From Vicugna pacos (lineage: Eukaryota > Chordata > Mammalia > Artiodactyla > Camelidae): a stretch of 64,000 nt of DNA. Location of the stretch: the NCBI RefSeq assembly GCF_048564905.1, contig NC_133013.1, positions 7,700,105 through 7,764,104 of the forward strand, in the 5' to 3' direction. Below are positions 33,130 through 45,747 of this stretch, piece after piece. Every line of letters begins with the position of its first letter. Positions within the stretch are counted from its first letter, which is position 1. The translations under genes were made by a program, and so were the position numbers. Under the pieces are notes generated by a model. The model did not search any database. It was given only the letters and a program-made list of their open reading frames with translations, and was not told the origin of the DNA.

Positions 33130-34060
33130 GATTGCTTCCACAACAGTGTCCTTCGGGTATATGTCTAGGAGCAGAAATTCTGGGTCAGGTAGCATTTCTA
33201 TATTTAACTTTCTGTGGAATCATCAAACTGTTTTCAGCAGTGACCGAACCACGTTACATTCCCACTAGTGATGTGTGGTGGTGCCAGTTGTTTTACAGCC
33301 TCATCAACCTTTTTATTTTATGCTTCTTGTTGTTACTGAGTTGTAGCCATCCTGGTGGGTGTGAGGGGCTAGCTCCTTGTGCTTTTCTAGTTTTGTTTTT
33401 GTTTTGTTTTGTTTTTGTGTTTTTGTTCGTTTGTTTATTTTGTTAGTGGAGGTGCTGGGGATTGAACCGAGGACCTCATGCTTGCTAAGCACGCGCTCTG
33501 CCACTGAGCTCTACCTCCCACGTTCCTTGTGCTTTTGATTTGCATTTCTTGAATGACTTGTAATGTTGATTGTCTCTTCATGTACTTGTTGGTCATTTGT
33601 GTATCTTTGAAGATATGTATGTTCAGATACTTTGTCCAGTTTTTGATTGGGTTGTTTGTCCTTTTTGTTGACTTGTAAGTGTTCTTTATATATTCTGAAT
33701 ACTAGAGCCTTGTCAGATGTGTGATACACAAATATTCACTCTCATTCTGTAAGTTGTCTTTCCACTATCTTCATAACGTCCTTTGATGCACAAAGTTTTT
33801 CATTTTGAAGAGACCCAATTTATCTGTTTTTTCTTTTGCTGCTTGTGTTTTTGGTGTCAAATCTAAGAAACCATTTGTAAATACAAAGCCACAAAGATCA
33901 CACCTATGTCTTCTTCTAAGTGTCCTATAGCTTTAGCTGTTGTATTTAGGAAGTTGATCCATTTCAGTTGTTTTTTTGTGTGTATATATACATATATGAG
34001 GTCACGATCCAGCTTCATGTAGATATCCAGCTGTCCTAGCACCATTTTTTGTCAACTGTT
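33130..34060 (-). mobile_element. Older L1 fragment, split by a SINE
   Basis: Reverse L1 ORF2 sequence on both sides of the SINE at 33387-33523. It is clearly more decayed than the L1 at 32322. Confidence 0.7.
33387..33523 (-). mobile_element. Camelid tRNA-derived SINE inside an older L1
   Basis: Reverse SINE with a perfect 13-bp target duplication, TCCTTGTGCTTTT, at 33374-33386 and 33524-33536. It splits an older reverse-strand L1. Confidence 0.92.
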
Positions 34061-34129
34061 CTTTTCTCAGTGAGTGATCGTGGAACTCCTATTGGAAACC
34101 AGTTGGCCATAGAGGCATAGGAGGCAGGT

Positions 34130-34310
34130 GCTCTTGACTATGAGAACCTTAGCAAATCACTTAATATGAAACTTCTGTTTTTTCCTCTATAAGATGGGGA
34201 ATATAAACTTTTCCTCTCAGAGTTTCAGAATAAAACGAGACAACATAGGGAGAGGTTCACTCACACTACCTGGAACACAGTAGGTTCCCCAGTGAATGTT
34301 AATTCTTCTC
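34130..34310 (+). repeat. MIR SINE
   Basis: TTAGCAAATCACTTAATATG, TTTCCTCTATAAGATGGGGA and GGAACACAGTAGGTTCC occur in MIR order. Confidence 0.5.
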
Positions 34311-34544
34311 TCGCTGCAAGAAACAGGGGCGGCGTACGCAGTGCTACATCAGTCACTGCCACTGTGCATCCTTCCTCGTGTCTCTGGGACACGAAGACCC
34401 TGACGCAGAAATGTCTGTGTTTGACTCAGTTGTTTGGTGAGTGTATGCTTCCACCCCTGGACATAATGGTGTGGGCAGAGGTGATGACAGGGTGAAGAAT
34501 CATTTAGCTGGAAATGCAGCCTCGCAGAGGAATTAGTGGTCTGC

Positions 34545-35340
34545 CTTTAATAATTCAACCAGCATTCAATAAATACTTACCTAGAGCTGATTCTGTGCCA
34601 GAATCTGTTCCCGGTTCTGGAGATCCCGAGGGGAAATGCAGCCCCGTCCCTGCTCTTAGAGAGGTCTCAGTCTGCAGGAGGAGACAGACTGGTACACAGG
34701 TAGTTATAAAGTGGTATAGTCACTTCTGAGAAGGAATGACGCAGAGATCACTGAGAGTGTACAAGAAGAAAACAGTCCTAGACAGAGGACTCGGGGATGG
34801 CGCTGAGAAAATGACACCGGAGCTGGATTTTAGGGAGGAGTCTAACGGTAGATAAAAGGGAAAAGTTTTATAGGAAATGTCCTATAGAAAGTTATGAAGG
34901 CATGAGTGTATGTTCTGGGTTCTAGGAGGTAAAAATACTCTAGGGTGCTTGGAACATAAAATAGGGTTAAGAGGTGGAGTGAGAAAATGATCAGGTTTTA
35001 TAGGTGGCCATTGGGAGCGGTTAGTGAGGTTAAAACGGGGAAAGAGACATGACCCGATCCATATTTTAGAATTCAGAGGGAGATTGATATGGAATGTGAA
35101 TGGCTGGGAAAAGGGTGAGGCTGGAGACAGAAGAGCTGGAGAAACTGCAGTAGTGAGGATGAAGAGGAATGAAAATGTAGTTGGATTTATGCCAAATCAG
35201 ACACGAGTGTGAGACAGGAAGGGCCTAGGATAATTCTTGTATCTCTGACTTGGAGACTTGGGCGTGGAGCCATTTACACAGCTCGGGGAGACTGAAATGA
35301 GGAGCAGAGTGAGAGAAGGAAAAAAAAAAAGGTTGCTTTT
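34545..35340 (+). repeat. Old dispersed repeat, possibly L2-related
   Basis: Starts with a CAATAAATACTTACCTAGAG block, followed by a long G/A-rich body. Order and wording of blocks match the copy at 50270. Family name not certain. Confidence 0.4.
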
Positions 35341-35623
35341 GCAGATGAATCCAGATGGACATACCCGTAGACAGACTGTATGTGGGACAGAGGGCAAAAT
35401 AGTGTGACCTGAATACGTGGGTTAGTGTAAACAAGGACACGTTATTGTCTGGCCTTCTAAAGGCAGGAGTGGCTTCTATTTGTTATGCTTTGTTGACGTG
35501 TTTGCCGATTTTGATACTAATGAGTTTCTTATAATACCAACAGTATAAAAAAAAAACAGCCCATAATTGCACTGCTCGCATAACCGCTATTGAAAGGTAG
35601 AGAGGATAATACATATTGTTAAA

Positions 35624-35757
35624 GGGGGAGGGTACAGCTCGGTGACAGTGCGTGCCTAGCATGCACGAGGTCCTGGGTTCACTCCTCAGCACTGTCATTA
35701 AAGTAAATAAATAAACCTAATTACCTCCCCCCCACCAAAAAAACCCCAAACAAACCT
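35624..35757 (+). mobile_element. Camelid tRNA-derived SINE
   Basis: Forward SINE with target duplication ATATTGTTAAA at 35613-35623 and 35758-35768. Confidence 0.9.
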
Positions 35758-36279
35758 ATATTGTTAAAAAATAAAAACAGTTCAGAGAAGCATAAAATGA
35801 AAAGTATCGGCCTCCCTCTAGACCATTTCCTTGACTGTATGAACACTTTGTTTCCTTCTAGGAAAAAAAAAGGCACATATACCAACTGGATACTGTGTAT
35901 CCCCAAAGGGGTCCTGACACACACCAAGTTTAAGAGGCCGGTGTGACTGAGCAGATCAACCGCTCACTGATTACAAGCCCGCTGTCCTGCTGGGATGTGG
36001 CTGCGAGCTCCCGTGGGGAAAGCTGTATCTCCACGTCTGTAGCTCAGGCATGGGGGCTGCATCAGGGCGGAATGACTGAATGAGCTGTTGGAAAATTGAA
36101 ATTTTGGAGAGGCTTTTCCGCTGGTTCCAGTTGGTCAAGTGACTTAGTCAACAAATTATTTCAGAGTTCTACATGTGCACATGCGTGTGTGCGTGCACGT
36201 GTGTGGGGTTGGGGGTTGGGATGAAGAAAACTATCAACTCCTGGTCTCACCAGTGGTAGAACTGGCGATACCAGTCATC

Positions 36280-36395
36280 TTTTCCCAATATTCTCACTTT
36301 TTGAAGGAGAAATTGAGGTCCAGAGTGAGGTTATAATTTGCCTAAAGTTACATGGCCTGTTGAGAGTCAACACATGAACTGAAGATGAGTGTGGG
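36280..36395 (-). repeat. MIR SINE fragment
   Basis: GAGAAATTGAGGTCCAGAGT and TTGCCTAAAGTTACATGG fit reverse MIR. Confidence 0.4.
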
Positions 36396-36495
36396 GTAGG
36401 GGAGAGGCAAAGAAGAGCCCGGCGGCCCACTGGAGGGGTTAGTCAGCTACCCTTACTCATTTCTACCCCTTCCTCTCCTGCCGTAAAGTAGCAAC

Positions 36496-36686
36496 AGGGG
36501 TGGGGGTAGAGCTCAGTGGTAGAGCGCGTGCTTAGCACGCATGAGGGCCTGGGTTCAATTCCCAGTACCTCTATTTAAATAAATAAATACGTAAACAAAC
36601 AAACAAAACAAACCTAATTAACCTCCCGCAAACCAAACAAAATAAATAAATAAAATATTTAAGACAAAGAATTTTTTAAATAAATG
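36496..36686 (+). mobile_element. Camelid tRNA-derived SINE
   Basis: Forward SINE closest to a tRNA-like head (GAGCTCAGTGGTAGAGCGCG). The AAAT/AAAC-rich tail is long. A perfect 10-bp target duplication AAGTAGCAAC lies at 36486-36495 and 36687-36696. Confidence 0.92.
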
Positions 36687-37199
36687 AAGTAGCAACCAGC
36701 CATCCCCAACTGCAAATCCTTGGATGGAAACAAGGCCTTCCTGATGTGCTGTGCAGCCTTGGAGCTGGGCCTGCGTGGGGCGGGCAGGCTCGGCTGACGC
36801 ACTCTGCCCCTCCCCCTGCACGGCCAGTGTAGGAGGCAGAGCGCAGGACTGGGAGCCTGGAAGGCTGGATTTCAGGGCCAGCTCTGCCGCGCTCCACCGT
36901 GCTGCTGTGGGCCAGGGTGGCCTCTCTCTCCTGAGCATGGGGGTGGGTCTAACTACATCTCCAAGGTCCTTCCTACCGTTATTGCTCCCTATTTGTAAGA
37001 CTATATGTAATCAGTTACAGGAAATCAAATTTTAGTACTCTGATTTTAAAATCCTGGCTTTCCAAGCTTGCTGGGATGCTGCGTGTGGGCCCTTACTCTG
37101 TGTGAAATCCTGTGTCGTGAGGTCTTACCTGTTGTGTAGTAGGGAAGGGCTCCCTACGTTTTTCCATTTGAGATCAACACCAAAGAAACCAGACCCCTC

Positions 37200-39020
37200 C
37201 ATTCAAAGTGTGGAAAGTCAGTCAGGACCCTTGTTGGGGGTAGGTCAAGATGAAAGACGCTGATCCTAGAGAGATGGGAACAAACATGATGGACATGGGG
37301 TTGCTCCAGATTTCCGCCTTCAAAGAGTTTCCAGGATGTGGTACAGGAAGAGCAAAACCCTGGTGGAACCTTGCTGACTCCTAACATTGAAAAGACAGCT
37401 GAAGTTGGGGGAGACCCAAGTGTCTAGAGTTTGCAGGAGAGAGCACCAGGAGAAAGAGAACTGTACCCAGGGAGAACTCTGGAATTCAGAGGGTCCCCCT
37501 CAGATATTGGCAGAATCCCAATCCGCAGATGCACATGAGAATGTTATCCAAGACTGGGAAAAGGACTCCAAGGACTACTATCTGGCAGCCACATAGGGCC
37601 GGGAATAGTGCCTGCTCCCACCAGCCAGACTGGAAAGTCTAGTCATTGTCAAGGTGCTGGGTAAAGTACTCAGGGAAGTCTCGCCTCAGGAGCAGAGAAC
37701 AGTTGGTCCTGGACTGAGCATCTCCCTGGACCTGCCTAACAAACCATAGAAGCAAGACCTGAAAGGATCAAACTACTTCCGAGGGACTTGGCTGCATCCC
37801 AGACCAAAACTCAAGGTTTATAGGAATACAAAAATACCCAGCAGCCAGTGAGGTAAGATGCATAATCTCTGACATCCAAAGATTACCCAGCATGCAAAGA
37901 GGCAGGAAAACACAGCCCATAATGAGGAGAAAGCGGCTGAAATGGATTCACAGTCGACAAAGGTGTTAGAATTGGCAGAGAAGAACACGCAAACTGTTAC
38001 TATAACTGTATTTCATGTGTTTGAAAGGTTAAGTAGAGACATGGAAGATATAACTGTTAAAGACACAAGTGAAACTTCTAGCAACGAAAACCACAGCGTC
38101 TGAGTTGAAACATACACTGGATGGCATTGACACAGGATGGGATTAGACACTGTAGAGGAAAAGCTAGTGAACTTGAAGGCAGCGCCACAGAAACAATGCA
38201 AAATGAAACCCAGAAAGAAAAAAAAAACAGTTAAAAAAAATGAAAAGGGCAAAATAGAATATATAGTAAGGGACTTTTAATTTGGATAATCTCAAAATTC
38301 AAGAATAAAAAACAATCCAAATTTTTTTTAATGGGCAAAAGCTTTGAATAGACAGTTCACCAAGAAGACACGTGGTTGGGTCATAAGCACATGAAAAGAT
38401 GGTCAGCCTCATTAGTCATTAGGAAAAAACCAAAATAAAAACAACCATGAGATTCTACTACATATTTATTTAAAAGGCTAAAGTGACTCACTATTCCAAG
38501 TGTTGGTGAGGTTGTGGAAGAGCTGGGATTCTCACACACTGCAGATAGAAAAAAAAAAAAGGAAGAAGGTTTGGCAGTTTCTTAAAAAGTTAAATCACAC
38601 TACTGCATAACCCAGTCATTCCTCTCATAAGTGTCTGCCTAAGGGGAATGAAAGCATGTGTCCATGCAAAGACTTGCACATGAATGTTCATAGCAACTTC
38701 CCATGTAGTAGCTTAAATCAAAACCAGTGCAAATGTCCATCAGCAGGTGAATGGATAAATTCTGGTAGGTTCATAGAATAACCTACCAGCAGATAAAGTG
38801 GAATGAACCACTGATACATGCAACAACATGGATGGATTTCAAAATTATTAATGTGTGAAAGAAGCCAGATGGAAAAAAGTACCTACTGTAGGATTCCACT
38901 TCTACAGAACTCTAGAAAACGCACACTAGTCCATCGTGATCAGTGGTTGCCTGAGACAGAGTTTGGGGGCAGGGAGGGAGTAACTTTGGGGGATGACAGA
39001 GTTCACTGTCTTGATAGTGG
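37200..39020 (+). mobile_element. Old L1 LINE with internal deletion
   Basis: Forward L1 sequence. The left part (37800-38250) resembles the 5'UTR/ORF1 region of older L1s; the right part (from about 38320) is the ORF2 3' end (ATGGGCAAAAGCTTTGAATA to GGATGACAGAGTTCACTG). Most of ORF2 is missing. Confidence 0.65.
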
Positions 39021-39021
39021 T

Positions 39022-39371
39022 TGTCTCTGTCCGTTTGGACTGCTGTAACGAAATACCACCGACTGGGTAGCTTATCAACAACAGAAATGTGTTTCTCACA
39101 GTTCTGGAAGCTGAAAGGCTGAGATCTTGATGTCAGCTTGGCCAGGTGAGGGCCCTGGTCCAAGTCTCATACTTCTCATTGTGTCTTCCCGTAGGGAGGG
39201 AGCTAGGGAGCTCCACGGGGTGCTTTTTATAAGGGCACTAACCCCATTTACGAAGGCTCCACCAACATGACCAAGTCACCTCCCCACAACCCTATCTCCT
39301 AATACCATCACCTTAGAGGTTAGGATTTCAAAATACGAACTTGGAGGGACACAAACCTTCAGACCATAGCA
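39022..39371 (-). mobile_element. MLT1A-type LTR fossil (ERVL-MaLR), solo
   Basis: Near full-length reverse LTR of about 350 bp, from CCGTTTGGACTGCTGTAACG to CAGACCATAGCA. It is inserted at the end of an old L1. An ancient, placental-mammal-age element with no internal part. Confidence 0.75.
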
Positions 39372-39432
39372 GTGATACCATAGCAGTGATGCGAACTTGG
39401 AGGGACACAAACCTTCAGACCATAGCAGTGAT
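39336..39432 (+). repeat. Small tandem duplication at an LTR edge
   Basis: A 41-bp segment (39336-39376) recurs at 39392-39432, and within it a 14-bp piece ACCATAGCAGTGAT is doubled (39363-39376, 39377-39390). Confidence 0.9.
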
Positions 39433-40696
39433 GGTGGTTTTACTGGTATATACATTTACAAAAACTTATCAAATAGCAAATTTGAAATGTGCAGTTTCTT
39501 GTATATCAGTTAGACATCAACAACACTGTTTCTAAAAATTCTCTGTTCAAATGGCTGGCGAGGTTTCTATCCCCTGACTGGACCCTGATGGCACAGGTGG
39601 TTCTGGTAGGGGTCAGAGCTCTCTAGGGACTCTTTGAGTCTCTGTTAGTTTTGATCTCTTGACATCACAAAACTTTTATGTCCCAGGCAAGTGTCATGAG
39701 CAGCTCCCATGTCCGAGCCCATGTAATGCAGTTTTTCACCCTTGCTTCCGATGTTAACCTTCTTATAACTGAGGCACTTGGCTTTATTACCATCAAATAT
39801 TTAGAAATAAAATGTATTTTGCAATTGCATAAGTGTTTATTTCTCATATAACCAAACAAAACGTTGATTGTCAAATGTCACAACACCTGGAAAGCGTAAA
39901 GCAGAAAACAATTATTGTTACTTCAGTCAATTTCCTTCTGTTTACTTCAACATCACTGAAACGTCTGGCAGCAGGGCTAAATGTATCTTAAGGTCACTTC
40001 CAGTCTGTGATTAAAAAAACATATAATCTATGAAACTTCTCTTGCATTTGCTAGGCAAGAGGGCATATCTTCAGAGTGCCCTCTGAATTCAGCTGTGGGC
40101 AGGGACTGGGGCCTTTTCTTGGGGGGACACAACCAAGGCAAACACTGTATGCAGATGACTACGCCACTGATAGTTCGTGTGAGTGCAAAAGGATTAAAGG
40201 TGGCTTTTTGAGAACTGCAAAGAAAACATTTGGACCTCCAGAGCCTGCAGACACCCTCTCCAGTAAGAACCTGTCTATGGCCAGCAACCCCAGACAGATG
40301 CAAAAGGAAATCTCCTCCCATATACGGTCAGTTTACACTGGCTGATACTTTTCATCTGATGGGGAAATGGACCCATTTCCCACAAGGAAGCAGTGATCTA
40401 CGTCTCTCAAAACTATCTGGGTATCAGAATCACAGGGAGAGGTCCTTGCTAAACCTACACTCCCCCGGAGTTTCCCAGTTTCAAGAAGCATTCTAGCTAA
40501 CCGTTTAGTTCAACTCCGCTCATTTCACGGTGTCACCAGCTAGTTAGCCACAAACTCAAGACCGGGATATCACTTTGCAAAATGCTGGTAAAGGTGATAA
40601 TTAGAAACAGGTTATAATTAACCATAAAATAAAATATCTGACCATTATTCTGAGTTCAAGGATTACTGACCTTCACTTAACAGGAACAGCTACCTA

Positions 40697-40711
40697 CCAC
40701 AAGAGGGCGCC
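40697..40711 (+). promoter_or_regulatory. CTCF-like motif
   Basis: CCACAAGAGGGCGCC matches the core CTCF motif well. It lies in non-repeat intergenic DNA between SELENOS and CHSY1. Binding is inferred only. Confidence 0.5.
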
Positions 40712-41639
40712 ATTGTCACAAAGTTCTAGCACTGCCCTTTGCTTTCCTGTGTTTAATACAATAGTTCAGGAAAATGTTGAAATATTGATACTTTCATATG
40801 CTTAAGGAAGGAAAAACAAGAGATGGCATGAGGCTCTAAGATTATGGAAGATTCAAGAATCAAATACAAGGAGGAGCCAGTATAAAACAAGTGGAGTATG
40901 AGATTCTGAATAAATACAGGCATTTGACTGGTTTGGTAAGGTTCAATAATATTTCCCTGCTGGGAGAACACATAATGATATGCCAAGGAAACTGGAAAGT
41001 AAAAGTTCAGTTAGATCTCTGAAATTTTCATTTTAACCAGTTGCTAAAGGGTGAGAGACAAAACTGGAAAAAAAAAAAACATTCGGGGGAATCTTGCCTA
41101 CAGCCTGAGGCGTTTTGGGCGGGGGTGCTGGCTGATTGCTGACAGCCCTCCCTGTGCGGCTCGTGGGTTTCTTCTCTCCGGGCTCCAGTTTCCACTTCCG
41201 TTAAACAAGACCAGTTGCACTGAATAAGCTCTCAGGAAGAATCTACAGTCTCAGTGGTCGATGCTGTGTTAGTAGTATTTTAGAGCTTTGACTTGCGGGA
41301 AATTGGTACTTTTTTGGCATAGATAATAGACTCACATAATAAAAAATCAGACAGACGCGTAAAAGTATCTATCGGAAACTCTCACGCACATGTCTCAACC
41401 AGCACGCCCTTCACAGGTCTCACTTTTATTTCTTGTGCATTCTTCTAGTGTTGTTATTTTAAAAAAATAAAAAACTAGCAAAATTCTTATTCTGCTTTCC
41501 GTCCTGTACCAAGCAGCACTCTCTCCAGCTCAGAAGGGAAAGCGCTTCCTCGCCCTGTTTTACATCCGCAGAGCAGCTCATTCTCCGATGGATGCGGAAG
41601 CGATTCCTCCCCCACTCCCCACTAAACGGACGCGGGTCT

Positions 41640-41830
41640 AATCTTTTACTATCACAATTAATGTGGCAGAGAATAACCCTGTACAAGCGTCATTCTGTAC
41701 TGGTATGACTGGAGGAAAACTTCTCAGGAGTGGGATTGTTAGGTCAAAAGTAAATGCATTTGTAATTTGCCATTTTGATCAAATTGCCCTCCAAATGGGT
41801 GGTTGGACTCTGCTCTCCCCTCAGCCTGCT
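41640..41830 (-). mobile_element. Possible ancient L1 fragment
   Basis: Diverged sequence with GTGGGATTGTTAGGTCAAAA and AATTGCCCTCCAAATGGGTG, which recall reverse-strand L1 ORF2. Confidence 0.35.
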
Positions 41831-42636
41831 GGAGAGCCTCTTTCTCCAGACTCCGCAGCAGAATGGCTCATCCCACGGGGTTTAAACTCCCGGAAAGGCC
41901 TTACTGCCCTGTCTGATAACAACCCTTATCACCCAGCCCTGGATGGCCCTAGCCCAGGCCTGACAGCATGACAACAAGGTGTGTGAAAGCTCAAGGAACT
42001 GGGGTCATCTAGCAGGTCTTCCGATGTCTTCTCATCGTTGTGTTGTACTTAAAGTGTTTCTGGATCTGAATTTCTGCTGCCTCAGTTTGGAGCTTAAACC
42101 TTCTTCTGCAGCTTGAATTTTTTTTTCCCTCAGGCAATTTTATGCCTCATTAGGCCTCAAGTAAAACAAAGAGAGTTTGAGTTGCACATTTGGAGCGTTT
42201 CCACGAGGCGCCCAAGCCTGACCACCACCGTGTGCGGCCCTCAGGTGGTGATGCTGCAGGCCAGTTGACCAGCACCTGGGTTCTGATGGAGGGGCCCCCT
42301 TCCCTCCTGAGGAATGGAAGCTTTGTCTCTGTGCAAACTCTCCAGCTGTGGAAACTCTGGCACTGCTTTAAAGATTAATGGCATTTCTTGGCAACAGATG
42401 GGAAAGGCAAACTTCTCTGCTACACAAGGATTAAGTCTTAGGCTAGAAGCAAACTGTCCCCAGTCTCCGCAGTGAGGTTATCTTCCACAGAAAGTTTGGG
42501 CAGTTTCCCAATAATGCCTGTGCTGGCGGCAGCCAACGTTTTCCAGTTAGTAAGGTTACATCCCATCCGGCCAGCACACAGAGTAGTGCTAAACTTCTCT
42601 CGGTCTCTCTCCCATATACACATGCACTTGTGTGAG

Positions 42637-42639
<3 letters not shown>

Positions 42640-42673
<34 letters not shown>
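42640..42673 (+). repeat. (CA)n microsatellite
   Basis: About 17 CA units, uninterrupted. Confidence 0.92.
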
Positions 42674-42675
<2 letters not shown>

Positions 42676-43494
42676 CTCAATATCTGATGGACAGAATGGA
42701 CAGAACTGATAAGCAGACCAAGGAAGCGTGAAGAACATTCTAGAACAACCAATGTCAGATCTACTAGAGTCTGGAGCCAGAACATAAACCATAATCACTT
42801 GCCCATTCCTGCATCTAGCTGGAAATGCTGCAAATAAAAGGGAAGTCTGAATAAAGTTCATTAGCTAATGAGGACCTTAAATGTCAGTTTAATAGCAGCA
42901 TTAATAATAAAGTGAAGTTTTATTGGGTAAATAGAAGTTAAGTGGTAATATTAGTAAAATGGTCATTATAGATTTTCTTCTTTGCAGGCAATGAACAGAG
43001 CTTCTGAAAGGATGGATTATTATAACTCCCCACTTTGCATTTGCTGTTTCTTAAAAAGAGGCATCTTTAAAGGTTTTAAAAAATTATTACCACTTTTTGC
43101 AGGGCCCCCGCCTGAGGCAGGAATCCAGGAGCTGTGTCTTTAAAGAAGCCCTTACAGGGAACTCGGTCGGTTGTTCAGGCTTGCTGCCAACAAACAATTG
43201 AGGTATTTACTGAGGGTTTCCAAGAAATTGCTGCAAATTATATGAAATGTTATACCTGCAACAGGCGTTCAATGTATTAGGAACAGGATAAAAATGCAGT
43301 ATGTGTGGGAACAGAGTTGCAATTTGTGAGAAAGTGTTCGGTAACGTAGGTAGAGATGAATTTTAATTGTGTGTCATGAGGAATCACACGCATGGAAATG
43401 GAAAGGAAGTTAGAGGATGTGGCCTTTTTGAACAAATTTATAATCATCCGTCTAGAATCACCAAGGAGGAACTTTTAACATGATCTAGTGGAAA

Positions 43495-43620
43495 GACTCA
43501 TTTAGAGACAAGGAAACTGAGACCCTGAGGGGGAGGCGCAGCTGGTCCAGAGGGAACTGGCTCAGTGCAGAAGGAAGCCCAGAACCCCGACTCGGTGTCC
43601 CTGATCCAGCCCAGGCCCCT
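43495..43620 (-). repeat. MIR SINE fragment
   Basis: GACAAGGAAACTGAGACCCT followed by AGAACCCCGACTCGGTGTCC fits reverse MIR. Confidence 0.4.
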
Positions 43621-43908
43621 CCTGGGTGGGCTGTGTGCCATTAGGGGTCTTCCTTACTGCGACAGACTCCGTCTGATCATAGTCAATACCACTCCTTTTT
43701 CAAACAAGAAATGTGGCCAATGACTCCCTCAACTGAACAGAGAGCATTTCTGGTGCAGCTACTTTGAGAAAAGCTCTTTTCTCAGTTTCCTCAGTTGAAA
43801 TGCCTAAGAAATCTGATCAACTGGACTTCTCACCTTTAAAGATAAATCAAGGAGAGGAAGATGTGGGGAGTGAGGGGCTGTCCCGACCTTGAGAGGGTTT
43901 CAGAGAGG

Positions 43909-43909
<1 letters not shown>

Positions 43910-43940
<31 letters not shown>
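43910..43940 (+). repeat. (GT)n microsatellite
   Basis: About 15 GT units after a G-rich stretch. Confidence 0.92.
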
Positions 43941-43943
<3 letters not shown>

Positions 43944-45090
43944 GGGGGGCAGGGGCTCAGATGCACGCCATTCTCCCAGATCCTTGCTGGTACTGGCTGT
44001 GTTGGGGTCAGTGGGGCCGGTCTCTGGACAGACTTCCATGCTGGGCTTACTTAGACGTCTGACTGTTTGGGCCTCTGGCTGTCACCAAAGTCCTCGGTCC
44101 CGGCACTTGCCTCCAGTTGTGAAATTCCCCAACTAGGACAGCTCTGCCTCCTGATCCAGGCCTCTGAGAGGGCCCTTACTGGGACACGCTTGGGCGCCTC
44201 CCCAGGAGAAATTCCTCAGCCAGACCGTCCAGCTGTGCAGGAGCTCCCCGCCCCTCGCCCCCCGGCAGGCTGCGCCTGGGAAGCCGCCCCCGCCCCACTG
44301 TGAAGGTTCCCGGAGCCGCGGGCTGACTTCTGCAGAAGCCCAGTTCCCCTCTTCTCCGCACGTCCTCCCTTAGCCTGGCACCCCCGCTCTTCCTGGGAGG
44401 GCTTCACCTTGTCGTGCTCTCCTTGACCCACGGGCTTCAAACCCTCGGGCTTCATGGAGCACAGGGTGTCCTCTCTGCATTACTGAGGGGGCATTCCCGC
44501 TGAGTCTGCCTGTGGACAGGCGAGCTTGCTGACCTAGGAACTGAGGGACATCCAGCAGCCAGGAAACGGAGGCGGACAAGACACTTAGCATCCTCAGAAT
44601 GTTAACTGCCATCACACGTTTATGTACTTTTCATCAGATTTTAGTCTAGATGAGGAAATAGAGAAGTTTAAAGCAGATTAGAAAATACAGAAATCATTAT
44701 GTCATGAAATTGAACATTTATATTTTGCCAGATTTGTGCTTTATGGAAATCATTGTGAATTATGGGGCTGTTGCTGAATTTGGGGGATCTGGTGACTACT
44801 CGGCATTTGTGGCTTATGGTCTTACTGGAAACCCCTTTGGGTGGTTTTAGAGCCTGTAATTCATGGTTATGTGTTCTGTATTTTTCTCAAGACCACTGTT
44901 GGAATCCTGTATTCACTGCATAATGAGTATTTTATTTTTAGATGTGGATCACCTCTTAGGGAGGGAGTCTGTGGGAAGGTGGGCAATGAACTATTTCTGA
45001 CATAAATCACAAATGCCAAAGAAAGTGGTGATACTCAAAGAATAAACAAGAGTGACCACCATTCAATTGCAGAGATGGTATCTGTATCTT

Positions 45091-45105
45091 CCACAAGGTG
45101 GCACT
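45091..45105 (+). promoter_or_regulatory. CTCF-like motif
   Basis: CCACAAGGTGGCACT matches the core CTCF motif and has the same orientation as the site at 40697. It lies about 2.1 kb before the CHSY1 start codon. Confidence 0.45.
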
Positions 45106-45424
45106 TTAAATTGGGTAATATTTCAATCATTTGGTCATTTTAGCAATGAAGAAAAACCCAAGAATTATTCCATGCATGCTTATTTTCTGTCCCTCATTCC
45201 TGGGTTCATTTGATTAAATGAAGGGAAGATGTCAGGCCCAGGAAAGTAACTTAGTCTCCAGGAGTTTCACTTAAAAAACCCCAATACACTGCGACTAAGT
45301 AACAAGACTAATATTTCTCTGTACAAACGTTTGTTGTAAGGGTGCTTTCTCGGCTTTTATTGCCTTAGCAGAGTTTTCTTTTTTTTTTTTAAGGGGAAAA
45401 GCATAAAATTTAAAATCCATCATA

Positions 45425-45747
45425 ACATCTACAAAACAGAAAAGACTCAGACATAGTAAAGTTATGGTTACCGAGGGGGAAAGGGGATGGGAAGAGATAC
45501 CTTTGGGAGTTTGAGATTTGCAAATACTAACAACTATATATAAAATAGATTTTTAAAAAATGAGTATCTTCTGTATAGCATAGGGAACTATATTCAATAT
45601 CTTGTAGTAACCTGCAATGAAAAGAATATGAAAATGAATGTATGTACATATATGTACGACTGAAATATTATGCTGTACACCAGAAATTGACACACTGTAA
45701 ACTGACTACACTTCAGTAACGAAAAATAAAAAAGAAAAGAAGAAAAA
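45425..45747 (+). mobile_element. Young L1 tail before CHSY1
   Basis: Forward 5'-truncated L1 3' end with an A-rich tail. A perfect 13-bp target duplication AAAATCCATCATA lies at 45412-45424 and 45748-45760. Confidence 0.9.

Larger units (their letters stand above)
39440..42430. other. SELENOS-CHSY1 intergenic DNA
   Basis: Mostly unique-looking. It holds a possible L1 fragment (41640-41830) and the CTCF-like motif at 40697. No gene supported. Confidence 0.5.
42680..45410. other. SELENOS-CHSY1 intergenic DNA, right part
   Basis: Holds a (GT)n tract, a MIR fragment and the second CTCF-like motif. 44150-44470 is GC-rich but not a clear CpG island. No gene supported. Confidence 0.5.

Noticed and set aside
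36496-36570. tRNA-like sequence with A and B box-like cores
   Set aside because: It is the head of a tRNA-derived SINE with tail and target duplication, not a tRNA gene.
42438-42861. Frames with long Cys-Val or His-Thr runs
   Set aside because: They are translations of the (CA)n microsatellite.
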